From: Brevibacillus sp. DP1.3A
GTDB taxonomy: Bacteria > Bacillota > Bacilli > Brevibacillales > Brevibacillaceae
Reading direction: 5' to 3'
DNA: 64,000 bases
Assembly: GCF_013284245.2 (NCBI RefSeq)
Contig: NZ_CP085876.1
Span: 1,003,001-1,067,000, forward strand
The position numbers and the translations under genes are program-made. Of the stretch, positions 27,787-35,627 are shown one piece after another. The notes beneath the pieces are model-generated. The model saw only the letters and a list, made by a program, of their open reading frames with translations. It was not told the origin of the DNA and ran no database searches. The stretch's first letter is position 1, and each line of letters begins with the position of its first letter.

Positions 27787-29186
27787 GCGACGATCGCATG
27801 TGGAAAGAATGGAGTCAATCAGCAAAGCAATCCGTTCGTGAGAAATATCCCTTTCATTTGGAAAAATTCGAGCAGGAAGTACTTACGAAAATTCAGAGTG
27901 AGAAGCGTCGCCGTCGTTGGCAAGTAACCTCTTGGGCAGCCGGAGCGGCAGTTGCTGCGACTTTTTTCTTTCAGATTGTTCAGCCGCTTGATGGTAGTTT
28001 GTGGGGACTGACGGGGGCAGAGAAAGGACAGGAATCCTTTGAATGGATAACACCAGATGAAGGTTTCATGCATGCTTTGAAGAACGGCTATCCGATTCTG
28101 CCTGAGGTGAAAGTGGAGAAGGACGGTTTTGTTTATCAGATCAGGGATGCCATGGTCGATCACAGACGGATTACGTTTACGCTGTTAATCTCCGGTGAAA
28201 AAATGGAGGAGATTGCGCGAATTCCAGACGAATCGAAAAGAAGCGAGATGCTTTATGGGAGTCTTCGTGTAGATTTGGGGGAGCTGAAAGAAATAGGTCA
28301 TGCTCCGAAAGATTTTCAATTAATCGATGGTGTGCATTATCTTATCATCGCACCGAATTACCGAATTGACGAGAAAAAAATGCGGGAGTTCATGAATCAG
28401 ACGAAGCCCGTACTGCCTGTGCAAATTGTAGATATGCGCAAGAAAGAAGCTGATGAAGTGGTAGCCGAGCTGTTGCTGCCTCTGCCAAGGTCCGTTACTG
28501 TAGCAGAAAAAGCAATCCAACCGGATGAAGAAGTAGAGGCTGTGCTAGAAACAGACAGCCTGTTGACGAGGCTGAAAGTAAACCAGATCATAGCTTCTCC
28601 GACTGTGATGGAAGCGGAGCTGGAAGCTGCTTTGCAGGATGGATTCGAGCTGTATCGCTTGGAGAATGTGAAGCTGGTAGATGGGAATGGAAAGGAATAT
28701 CCGGCAATAGATGACCGAATCAATGAGAATCTGGAGCAGGTTCGAGATGGCGATGCTAACAGGGTTCAAGGCAGCGACAAGTATACCATGCAGTTTTTCC
28801 CATCTCTCTTCTTTGAAGACGTACCGGAAAAACTCGAGCTTCGATTCGACGAGGTATCTGCGAATAAGTCCATTAGAGAAAACATCATGCTGGATCGGAA
28901 TGCCAAATACCCGCAAAGCATTCCATTTGGCAAAAAGAATAAGCTGAACATCGAAAAGGTGTATTACGACAAAGGCAAGCTTTTCATCGTCATCCCGAAC
29001 GAAGGACCAGAGGAGATTAATCTGCGTGTAGAAGGTCAGTATAGCAAGGATTTTATTATCGCAGAGAACCTGGAGACTGTTTCACTTACTTTCGAGGTAC
29101 CCAAACAGGATACGTATCAGCTGGAGATGAGAGGACTTGAGTTTGAGCGATTTCCCCTAAAAGGCGTGATACCTATTACGGATTAA
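27783..29186 (+). CDS. DUF4179-type anti-sigma factor
   Basis: 467 residues. A cytoplasmic N-terminal region (about 1-45), one membrane segment (about 46-65, TSWAAGAAVAATFFFQIV) and a large extracytoplasmic part. The latter begins with the DUF4179-like strand GFVYQIRDAMVDHRRITFTLLISG. The 4-bp overlap with the sigma gene is typical of sigma/anti-sigma pairs. The signal sensed is unknown. Confidence 0.85.
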   Translation: MSDDRMWKEWSQSAKQSVREKYPFHLEKFEQEVLTKIQSEKRRRRWQVTSWAAGAAVAATFFFQIVQPLDGSLWGLTGAEKGQESFEWITPDEGFMHALKNGYPILPEVKVEKDGFVYQIRDAMVDHRRITFTLLISGEKMEEIARIPDESKRSEMLYGSLRVDLGELKEIGHAPKDFQLIDGVHYLIIAPNYRIDEKKMREFMNQTKPVLPVQIVDMRKKEADEVVAELLLPLPRSVTVAEKAIQPDEEVEAVLETDSLLTRLKVNQIIASPTVMEAELEAALQDGFELYRLENVKLVDGNGKEYPAIDDRINENLEQVRDGDANRVQGSDKYTMQFFPSLFFEDVPEKLELRFDEVSANKSIRENIMLDRNAKYPQSIPFGKKNKLNIEKVYYDKGKLFIVIPNEGPEEINLRVEGQYSKDFIIAENLETVSLTFEVPKQDTYQLEMRGLEFERFPLKGVIPITD

Positions 29187-29236
29187 AAAAAGCCTTTGCA
29201 CGAACCAGGAGGTCTGGTATTGTGCAAAGGCTTTTT
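29187..29236. terminator. bidirectional terminator
   Basis: Perfect 15-bp stem AAAAAGCCTTTGCAC (29187-29201) / GTGCAAAGGCTTTTT (29222-29236), with an inner ACCAG/CTGGT pairing. Serves the anti-sigma gene and the convergent feoB half. Confidence 0.92.
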
Positions 29237-29244
29237 GCTGTTTT

Positions 29245-30651
29245 TTACACCCAACCGAGTGCTCTTGCCACCTGGGCAGTCAAGAATGTTACTCCGATCG
29301 CAATGGCTAGCGGAATGAGTGCGGAAAGCACCGTCCATTTCACACTTTTCGTTTCCTTGTAAATATTGAACAAGGTAGTGCCGCAAGGGTAATGAAGCAA
29401 AGAGAACAACATCATATTGAGTGCTGTCAACCAAGTCCACCCGTGCTGCAAGAAGACATCCTTGATATTGTCGATCCCTTCCAGATCAACCATGGCACCG
29501 GAGGACATATACCCCATCAGAAGAATCGGCAGAACGATTTCATTAGCGGGCAAGCCGAGAATAAAAGCCATGAGAATATAGCCATCGAGACCAATGATTT
29601 GTGCAAACGGATCAAAAAAGGCAGCCATATGGGCGAGGATGCTATCTCCACCGACAAAGATATTGCCCAATACCCAAGTGATGATACCGGCAGGGGCGGC
29701 AACAATGACGGCCCTTTTCAGCACGCTCCACGATTTATCTTTACTTGCGATGAGGATCGTTTTCCAAATCTGCGGACGACGGTACGGGGGCAGCTCCAGC
29801 GTATAGTGTGTCGGTACTCCGCGCAAGGCTGTTTTGGATAACGTCCAGGAAACCGTAAGAGTGATAACGATTCCAAAAAGTACCATACCCATGACGATAA
29901 GAGCAGTAATCAGAGATTGCCATCCGCTGGTCGTGCTGGTCGCCATAAAAAGAGACGCCAATAAGATCAAGGTAGGCCAGCGACCATTACACGGGACGAA
30001 ATTATTGGTCAGAATCGCCAGCATTCGCTCCCGAGGAGATTCGATAATCCGGGTGGAAAGGATGGCTGCTGCGTTACAGCCAAACCCCATCGACATGGTC
30101 AATGCCTGTTTGCCGTGTCCGCCTGCATTTTTAAACAGACGATCCATGTTGAAAGCGACACGCGGCAAATATCCGAAGTTCTCGAGCAGAGCAAAGACTG
30201 GGAAAAAGATAGCCATCGGAGGTAGCATGACGCTGACAACCCATGAGGTACCGCGAAAGAATCCGAGAACCAGAATCCCGTGCAGCCAATCGGGTGCATG
30301 TACAGCTTGAAAGCCAGCAGTTAGATAACCCTCGACAACACCGAACATGTCGGCAAGCATTCCGGATGGAACATTGGCACCTGCGATCGTGATCCAGAAT
30401 ACCGCACCTAAAATCGCCAGCATGATGGGGTAGCCCCATATTTTGGACGTCACAATTTTATCCAACTTATATGCACTAGAAAGCTTTTGCTTGTCTTCGT
30501 ATGTCACCGCTTCCTTACAAATACTGCGACTGGTGCGATAAATGTCACTCACAATCGTGTCTCGAATTGCACTTCCTTCCACTGAGCTCCGGGCCGCAGA
30601 AAGAAGTGCCTCAAGGGAATCAGACGGATTAGTGGCAAACGGTTCGTCCAT
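29245..30651 (-). CDS. feoB: ferrous iron transporter FeoB, membrane (Gate) part
   Basis: 468 residues carrying only the permease half of FeoB. Two nucleoside-recognition (Gate) domains and about eight membrane segments are present, with conserved FeoB stretches SMGFGCNAAAILSTRI, FVPCNGRWPTLILL and LGLPANEIVLPILLMGY. No GTPase domain. It has its own ribosome site (GAAAGGAG) and overlaps the GTPase gene by 23 bp in another frame. The split looks natural because both halves have good starts. Confidence 0.9.
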   Translation of the reverse strand: MDEPFATNPSDSLEALLSAARSSVEGSAIRDTIVSDIYRTSRSICKEAVTYEDKQKLSSAYKLDKIVTSKIWGYPIMLAILGAVFWITIAGANVPSGMLADMFGVVEGYLTAGFQAVHAPDWLHGILVLGFFRGTSWVVSVMLPPMAIFFPVFALLENFGYLPRVAFNMDRLFKNAGGHGKQALTMSMGFGCNAAAILSTRIIESPRERMLAILTNNFVPCNGRWPTLILLASLFMATSTTSGWQSLITALIVMGMVLFGIVITLTVSWTLSKTALRGVPTHYTLELPPYRRPQIWKTILIASKDKSWSVLKRAVIVAAPAGIITWVLGNIFVGGDSILAHMAAFFDPFAQIIGLDGYILMAFILGLPANEIVLPILLMGYMSSGAMVDLEGIDNIKDVFLQHGWTWLTALNMMLFSLLHYPCGTTLFNIYKETKSVKWTVLSALIPLAIAIGVTFLTAQVARALGWV

Positions 30652-31360
30652 GGGTCAAAGGCTCCTTTCTTGCAGCTGTAGCCGGATCTTGCATGCGCTC
30701 TCTCAAGGTTCGCAACAAACTTTCATCACCATCTAACAACCGCAGAGCGATCCATCTTGTCGGAAAACGACTACCCAAGGTTTTCTCGATGAGCGGCTCC
30801 AACTGTGCCAACTTGGACTCAATCTGATCACTGTAGGTTATCTGTACAGGATTGGGCACGATTGTTCCGTTCGCTACTTTCTCCACCTGATCGAGCAAAT
30901 TCTCGATCCCGATATGATTTCTGGCGGAAATGGCGACACAGGGAACACCTAATCTTTGCGAGATTTTTTCCAGATCAATACGAATGCCAAGCTTTTTCGC
31001 TTCATCGATCAAATTGACGCATACGACGACGTAGGGGGTCATTTCCAACACCTGCAAGGCCAAATTGAGATTCCGTTCCAAAGAAGTTGCATCCAGTACC
31101 ACAACGGTGACGTCAGGTTGCTCGAAGATAATGTAATCTCTCGCCACTTCTTCATCCGTCGAGTTGGAATACAAGGAATACGTACCTGGCAAATCGATGA
31201 TCCGAAAAGTCGTATTTCCCCGAGAGAATTCTCCCTCAGCCATTACGACTGTCTTTCCTGCCCAGTTTCCCGTATGTTGGCGAAGTCCAGTCAATGTGTT
31301 GAATAATGTACTCTTACCGGTATTCGGGTTTCCTGCCAAGGCAATCGTGTAGGAAGTCAC
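30629..31360 (-). CDS. feoB: FeoB GTPase domain protein
   Basis: 243 residues: G1 GNPNTGKST (10-18), G3 DLPG (56-59), G4 NLID and G5 SAR, followed by the helical GDI-like spacer region. It lacks membrane domains, which are encoded by the next gene. It energises or gates Fe2+ uptake. It starts 4 bp inside the feoA stop region, so feoA and both feoB parts form one operon. Confidence 0.92.
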   Translation of the reverse strand: MTSYTIALAGNPNTGKSTLFNTLTGLRQHTGNWAGKTVVMAEGEFSRGNTTFRIIDLPGTYSLYSNSTDEEVARDYIIFEQPDVTVVVLDATSLERNLNLALQVLEMTPYVVVCVNLIDEAKKLGIRIDLEKISQRLGVPCVAISARNHIGIENLLDQVEKVANGTIVPNPVQITYSDQIESKLAQLEPLIEKTLGSRFPTRWIALRLLDGDESLLRTLRERMQDPATAARKEPLTHGRTVCH

Positions 31361-31620
31361 TTTTCTTCACTCCCCACGTACTCCCCGAATATGAGGGAGC
31401 TTTCTTCTTTGCGCAGGGCGATGATTGTGTTATTTACCCGAAAGGCAATGGGATCGCCTAGCGGACTTTTTTGCATGACTTCCACGATGTTGCCGGGGAC
31501 GAATCCGAGATCCAACAATCGCCTGCGCAGTATACCCTGAACGTCAATACGATCCAGACAGATGTGGCTACCAATCAAGGCATCAGACAAAGGAATGCTG
31601 ATAGATGGCATGATGTTCAC
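31357..31620 (-). CDS. feoA: ferrous iron transport protein FeoA
   Basis: 87-residue SH3-like cytoplasmic protein with the FeoA pattern RRRLLDLGFVPGNIVEVMQKSPLGDPIAFRV (abbreviated core: LLDLGFVPG...SPLGDPI). It supports FeoB function. First gene of feoA-feoB(G)-feoB(M). Confidence 0.93.
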   Translation of the reverse strand: MNIMPSISIPLSDALIGSHICLDRIDVQGILRRRLLDLGFVPGNIVEVMQKSPLGDPIAFRVNNTIIALRKEESSLIFGEYVGSEEK

Positions 31621-31707
31621 GCTCCTTTTTCATTAAGGACAAACTGTTGGCTTAGGGCAAAAATGAAGGTAAAAAAAAGTGCACGTATTCGATATCTTCA
31701 TGATTTT

Positions 31708-31736
31708 AGTTTAAGATAAGACTCTTTCCCTGGCAA
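31708..31736 (-). promoter_or_regulatory. candidate feoA promoter
   Basis: On the minus strand TTGCCA (complement of 31731-31736), 17-bp spacer, TAAACT (complement of 31708-31713). No convincing Fur box was found in this gap. Confidence 0.4.
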
Positions 31737-31769
31737 CAAAGTTTTTGCTTAAGGAAACTTTTTGGTCAT

Positions 31770-31821
31770 AGAAAAACTGCACCGCCAATCGTTCATGGTA
31801 TCTAACGATGGAGGTACAGTT
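31770..31821 (-). terminator. terminator of the DDAH-like gene
   Basis: AACTGCACC (31775-31783) pairs with GGTACAGTT (31813-31821) with one mismatch, inner AATCGTT/AACGATG; minus-strand T-tract at 31774-31770. Confidence 0.65.
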
Positions 31822-31854
31822 CAGTCTTGATGCTCTATCGTGTATATCTAACGG

Positions 31855-32730
31855 CTAGATCCGTTCCACCGGGCTTGTCAGGCAAGTAGGTCCACCTGTT
31901 CCCTTATAAGAAATCTCCTCGCCCTCATACTCGTACACAGTCGCACCTGCATCGAGAAGGCGTTGCTTCGTAATCGGGTTGCCGGACACGACCATGCACA
32001 CACGCGGCGCGAGAGCGAGAACATTGCTGCCGAGATTATCGTACTCATGATCCGGTACCTCGATTAACTGAATGCCTCTGTCAATGAGCAGTTGGCGGAA
32101 AAATACTGGCATCAGCTTGGAGTAAACAACTGCCAAATCATGATCGACCATGCTGATAATCGACATCAGATGCAGACATTCCGCAGGACCGCGATCATAC
32201 GGGAGCTGCACGACGATGATTTCATCCGTGAAATCCTTGACCATTTCTGTAATTTGAGCGATAGCCACTTCGTTCGTGCGGAAGCCAAGGCCGATCGCGA
32301 GCGTTTTTTCACCCAGCCAGACGAGATCGCCGCCATCTGACAAGGCATCGCCTGTGAGCTGTCCCAGGATCGGGATATTGTTTTCTTCTAAAAAGGCTTT
32401 GTATACTTCGGCTTCACCCTGACGGAGCTCCTTGCCAGATTTGAGGATGATTGCCCCTTTAGAAGTAAATTTCACAGGGTCATGGGCGTAAATGGAATCC
32501 AGTCCGGTTTTATCAGATTGTGGCAAGTGCAGGACGTTTTCTACATGCTCGCGCAAAATTGATTCGAATTTGGCGTATTCATGCAGAGCGCGGTCCCAGT
32601 CAGGGCGGTCTGTATAATTGAAGGTTTTCCACGATTGATCGAGATGTTCTTGACTGATAAATGCTTGATGGGGATGCTTGATGATGACGGTTTTCATCTT
32701 TTTGACCATGGATTGGCTGCCTTGGAACAT
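31855..32730 (-). CDS. amidinotransferase-fold hydrolase (dimethylargininase/DDAH-like)
   Basis: 291 residues from ATG 32730 behind GGGAGG; a 13-residue-longer start is less likely. The pentein fold is indicated by LSDGGDLVWLGEKTLAIG and CLHLMSIISMVD (catalytic His in ECLHL), and by the C-terminal nucleophile Cys in GGPTCLTSPVERI. Family members hydrolyse methylarginines to citrulline or act on arginine-like compounds. Divergent from an IclR regulator gene that may control it. Confidence 0.85.
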   Translation of the reverse strand: MFQGSQSMVKKMKTVIIKHPHQAFISQEHLDQSWKTFNYTDRPDWDRALHEYAKFESILREHVENVLHLPQSDKTGLDSIYAHDPVKFTSKGAIILKSGKELRQGEAEVYKAFLEENNIPILGQLTGDALSDGGDLVWLGEKTLAIGLGFRTNEVAIAQITEMVKDFTDEIIVVQLPYDRGPAECLHLMSIISMVDHDLAVVYSKLMPVFFRQLLIDRGIQLIEVPDHEYDNLGSNVLALAPRVCMVVSGNPITKQRLLDAGATVYEYEGEEISYKGTGGPTCLTSPVERI

Positions 32731-32769
32731 AGTTGCCTCCCTTTTTCCACATTGCAGAATATTATTCAT

Positions 32770-32779
32770 ATTTCGAAAT
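32770..32779. promoter_or_regulatory. perfect 10-bp palindrome in divergent promoter region
   Basis: ATTTCGAAAT, 40 bp before the DDAH-like start, in the 190-bp gap shared with the IclR gene. A possible operator, unproven. Confidence 0.3.
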
Positions 32780-32920
32780 GTTCACCATTAGTTTACACAT
32801 TCTGATTTCTGACTGTCAATCTGTGATTCCTCCCTGGAGTTTTTTTGCGATTCACAAAATTAGAGCAAATGGTTTAACATAGTTTCATATGAGAAGATAG
32901 ATAGAAAAGGGGGGATGACC

Positions 32921-33664
32921 GTGATTCAATCGTTTGATCGAGCGATGGCGATTGCAACGGCACTTTCGTCGGATGAACATAGAAAATGGTGGACGATCAA
33001 TGATTTAGCGAAGGAATGCCAGCTCCCGGTCAGCACCATTTATCGACTGTTGTACACGTTGATGAAGCATGGACTGGTAGAGCAGGATGCTGCGACCAAG
33101 CAATATACGTTGGGGATTAAATGGATGGAGTTTGGTTTGCGCGTGCTTGATCGAATCGATTATCGCAAAGTAATCAAGCCGATGATCGAGGAGCTTGCCA
33201 GAGAAGTGAACGAAAGTGTTTATTTCAGTCAGCCTAGCGGACTCGAATCCATTGTTGTCGATCGTGTAGACAGTCAGCACAATATCCGCATCTACGACCA
33301 GTTGGGCTTGCGGATTCCGATGCATATCGGTGCGGCCAATAAAGTCGTGCTGGCACATATGCCTGTGGAAGAAGCACGACAAACCGTAGTGCAGCTCGTG
33401 GGTGAAGAGCAGGTACCTGTTTTTATGGAGAAGCTCCAGGAGATCAGAGCAGCTGGTCATGCGGTCAGCTTTGCGGAGCGGACGGAAAATACGGCGTCCG
33501 TCGCAGCACCGGTGATTGATTACACCCAAAAGGTAATCGGCGCGTTAAGCATTGGAATTGTTACGTATGATTTGAAGGAGGAACGACTCCAGTATTTGAT
33601 TGAACGGGTAAAGGATGTCGCTCACAAAACCTCGCAACGGCTAGGCGGCCTGTCAAAGGCTTGA
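32921..33664 (+). CDS. IclR family transcriptional regulator
   Basis: 247 residues from GTG 32921; the ATG at 32915 abuts the GGGGGG ribosome site, so the GTG has better spacing. N-terminal winged helix (MAIATALSSDEHRKWWTINDLAKECQLP..., then TIYRLLYTLMKHGLV). C-terminal IclR effector domain with IGAANKVVLAHM and VSFAERTENTASVAAPV. Transcribed divergently from the DDAH-like gene, its probable target. The effector is unknown. Confidence 0.9.
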   Translation: MIQSFDRAMAIATALSSDEHRKWWTINDLAKECQLPVSTIYRLLYTLMKHGLVEQDAATKQYTLGIKWMEFGLRVLDRIDYRKVIKPMIEELAREVNESVYFSQPSGLESIVVDRVDSQHNIRIYDQLGLRIPMHIGAANKVVLAHMPVEEARQTVVQLVGEEQVPVFMEKLQEIRAAGHAVSFAERTENTASVAAPVIDYTQKVIGALSIGIVTYDLKEERLQYLIERVKDVAHKTSQRLGGLSKA

Positions 33665-33677
33665 CTGGCCTTTTTTT
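33647..33677 (+). terminator. terminator overlapping the IclR stop codon
   Basis: GGCCTGTCAA (33647-33656) / TTGACTGGCC (33661-33670), one T-T mismatch, then seven T. Confidence 0.8.
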
Positions 33678-33819
33678 ATGCTCTTTTCACCTTGTGGATT
33701 TTGTTAATAATACTAAATAAAATAACTAAAAAATTAATAAAAATAAAAATTATATTGACATCGTTTATACATATAATGTAAAAATGTATTTGTATCAAAT
33801 TTTGGGAGGTTTTTACATC

Positions 33820-34176
33820 GTGGGATTTTCAATTGAACGAGTACGAGAAAGTGTATCTCGAGTTAAAGAGAGAGCAGAACGAACAGTTAGGGAAGCGACG
33901 GAGAAAGTAAAGGAGAAGGCAATCGAAAAAGGGAAAGAGGTGTTCCCTAACGATCCAAAAGCTGTTGGTAAAATAGTAGCCGAAAAAACTGCGCAAGGAA
34001 TGGCAATGGGCGCTGTATTTGGCTCAACAGTCGGCGGAATGGGACAGGTAAATGAAGCTAAGTATAAAGGAACAGCAGGTGCTGTGGTTGGTGGACACTT
34101 GGGCGCTATTAGAGGATCAATAGAAGGCAATGTCCGATACGAAATTGGAAAAGCACTGTGGGGTAAAGGTGACTAA
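33820..34176 (+). CDS. small glycine-zipper-like protein of unknown function
   Basis: 118 residues from GTG 33820 (GGGAGG at 33804-33809). No recognised family. The first half is a charged helix likely to form a coiled coil (RVRESVSRVKERAERTVREA). The second half is Gly/Ala-rich with zipper-like spacing (GMAMGAVFGSTVGGMG and GTAGAVVGGHLGAIRGS), a pattern of membrane-inserting or oligomerising peptides. First of three small genes in an AT-rich stretch unlike its surroundings, suggesting horizontal origin. Confidence 0.6.
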   Translation: MGFSIERVRESVSRVKERAERTVREATEKVKEKAIEKGKEVFPNDPKAVGKIVAEKTAQGMAMGAVFGSTVGGMGQVNEAKYKGTAGAVVGGHLGAIRGSIEGNVRYEIGKALWGKGD

Positions 34177-34654
34177 TATTCAAGAGAAGAGGCAAGAAGG
34201 TAAGGTAAGAAGTTATATGATAAAATCAATTGTGGTTTGTGAGGATACGACAAATAGTTATGAGCCCATTAATGCACAACGCCGCTTTTTTCCAGGGGTT
34301 CATGGCACTGTCCAAATTTTAGTTCGACTCTCTAAAATCGAGCAAGATTCCAATGTTACTTTTCAGTGGTATATATCAGGAGAGCCTGAGACACCACTTG
34401 CAACATACGTGGTAACAATGATACGAAATAGCAGTGCTGACAGATTTGCAGTTGGAGTATTAGATTTAGAGGCTTTACTAGTGTTGAACTCATTTGATAT
34501 TTGTCAAAAGTGGTTTGTTATAGTGAGTTTTGAGGGTGAAACCTATCGTGAAGATTTCGAGTTGAGGAAATTTAATAACTATCTATCAAATGGATCGTAT
34601 CCTGCTACCCAAAGAAATACGGTGAGTGCAACAAGAATTAACTGGAGGGGCTAG
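34169..34654 (+). CDS. hypothetical soluble protein
   Basis: 161 residues if started at GTG 34169, overlapping the previous stop by 8 bp; ATG 34217 is an alternative and a longer start at 34130 would overlap more. Beta-rich with alternating hydrophobic strands (HGTVQILVRLSKI, VTFQWYISGEPE, WFVIVSFEGETY), no membrane segment, no signal. No family recognised. Base composition is AT-rich like its two neighbours. Confidence 0.55.
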   Translation: MTNIQEKRQEGKVRSYMIKSIVVCEDTTNSYEPINAQRRFFPGVHGTVQILVRLSKIEQDSNVTFQWYISGEPETPLATYVVTMIRNSSADRFAVGVLDLEALLVLNSFDICQKWFVIVSFEGETYREDFELRKFNNYLSNGSYPATQRNTVSATRINWRG

Positions 34655-34658
34655 AAAA

Positions 34659-34850
34659 ATGGCTTGGATTATTGCAACAGAGCTAATCAGAATTATTTTT
34701 GCTTATGTAGGCGGCTATATAATTCTACTAGGATTGCAGACTTCCTATAAATGGGTAAATGGTAAAGAAGCCAAGCTTAGCTTTTCTCAAAAAATGATGG
34801 TTCTCACAATAGGTGTGGCTATCGATATCATTTTCAGATATGTTTTTTAA
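34659..34850 (+). CDS. small membrane protein of unknown function
   Basis: 63 residues from ATG 34659 behind GGAGGGGC. Two membrane segments (about 4-25 and 42-60) joined by a short basic loop. Its size and position after two unknown small proteins would suit an immunity-type protein, but nothing in the sequence proves that. Confidence 0.6.
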   Translation: MAWIIATELIRIIFAYVGGYIILLGLQTSYKWVNGKEAKLSFSQKMMVLTIGVAIDIIFRYVF

Positions 34851-34865
34851 TCATCAATCGAAATA

Positions 34866-34914
34866 AAGAAAAAACTCGATCTTCCCAACCGTCCGGGAAA
34901 TCGAGTTTTTTCTT
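34866..34914. terminator. bidirectional terminator
   Basis: Perfect 15-bp stem AAGAAAAAACTCGAT (34866-34880) / ATCGAGTTTTTTCTT (34900-34914), inner TTCCC/GGGAA. Confidence 0.92.
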
Positions 34915-34930
34915 GCTTCAAGGCCAAGCA

Positions 34931-35461
34931 CTAAGCCCCACCTTCATCCAATCGCTGAAAATCTTTTCTGATACAAGCCTGCTTTAGCCTTTTTGTCTTT
35001 ATCAAATATTTGAGATCCGAGCGATTGTCGTAGGAGAGTTGGACATGGAAGTAGTTGATATATTCCAGAACACCCAAGGCATAGATACCTCCGACAATCG
35101 TCAAACCAGCTACAGGCATAGTAGACTGCCATCTCCAGACATCGATCATAAACAGAACAGGTGCGAGAATAATCACGAAAATGTTTATCTTCTGTACGTG
35201 CTTCAATTGAAGAACAAGCCAGAGGGGAGTGATCGATCGATTTTCCCTTTTCAATCCTTTCCATTTGAAATACCAATACACGCTCCCTTGCAGTAAAAGA
35301 AATTCCAAAAGAAAAAACGAAGCCCAGAAAGAATAGAGGGAAAATAACCTCCATTGCGGGTACAAAAAATCGATAGGGAAGCTGAGAATCAGAAAACCAA
35401 TTACGCCACAGGCTTCGCCAATGTATAAAAAAGAAAACCTCGCCTCTAGATATTTTTTCAT
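34931..35461 (-). CDS. multi-pass membrane protein of unknown function
   Basis: 176 residues, four predicted membrane segments (about 12-30, 38-60, 92-110, 117-135) and a basic C-terminal tail. I do not recognise a family. It is transcribed toward the AT-rich cassette and separated from it by a shared terminator. Confidence 0.65.
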   Translation of the reverse strand: MKKYLEARFSFLYIGEACGVIGFLILSFPIDFLYPQWRLFSLYSFWASFFLLEFLLLQGSVYWYFKWKGLKRENRSITPLWLVLQLKHVQKINIFVIILAPVLFMIDVWRWQSTMPVAGLTIVGGIYALGVLEYINYFHVQLSYDNRSDLKYLIKTKRLKQACIRKDFQRLDEGGA

Positions 35462-35554
35462 ATGTTCACCTTATGTAAAAAAGTTGATTATAACTACATT
35501 TTGACAACTTGCAGAGAAAAAATCCATTTGTTTCTACGAAAATTTTGATTTGCT

Positions 35555-35580
35555 TGTAACATTTCCCTTTTGCTTCCGAC
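35555..35580 (+). promoter_or_regulatory. sigma-X-like ECF promoter
   Basis: TGTAAC (35555-35560), 16-bp spacer, CGAC (35577-35580), 47 bp before the YcdB-like gene. It has the elements known for B. subtilis sigma-X promoters and heads the operon that encodes the ECF sigma at 37161. Confidence 0.6.
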
Positions 35581-35627
35581 TATTGGGCTAAGAACGTAAA
35601 AAAGAGGAAGCCAGGAGGAAAATCAAA

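Noticed and set aside
31621..31770. Fur box upstream of feoA
   Set aside because: No stretch resembles the TGATAATNATTATCA pattern closely enough.
33755..33777. Perfect TTGACA and TATAAT before the AT-rich cassette
   Set aside because: Only 11 bp lie between them, too short for a sigma-A promoter; in AT-rich DNA this may be chance.
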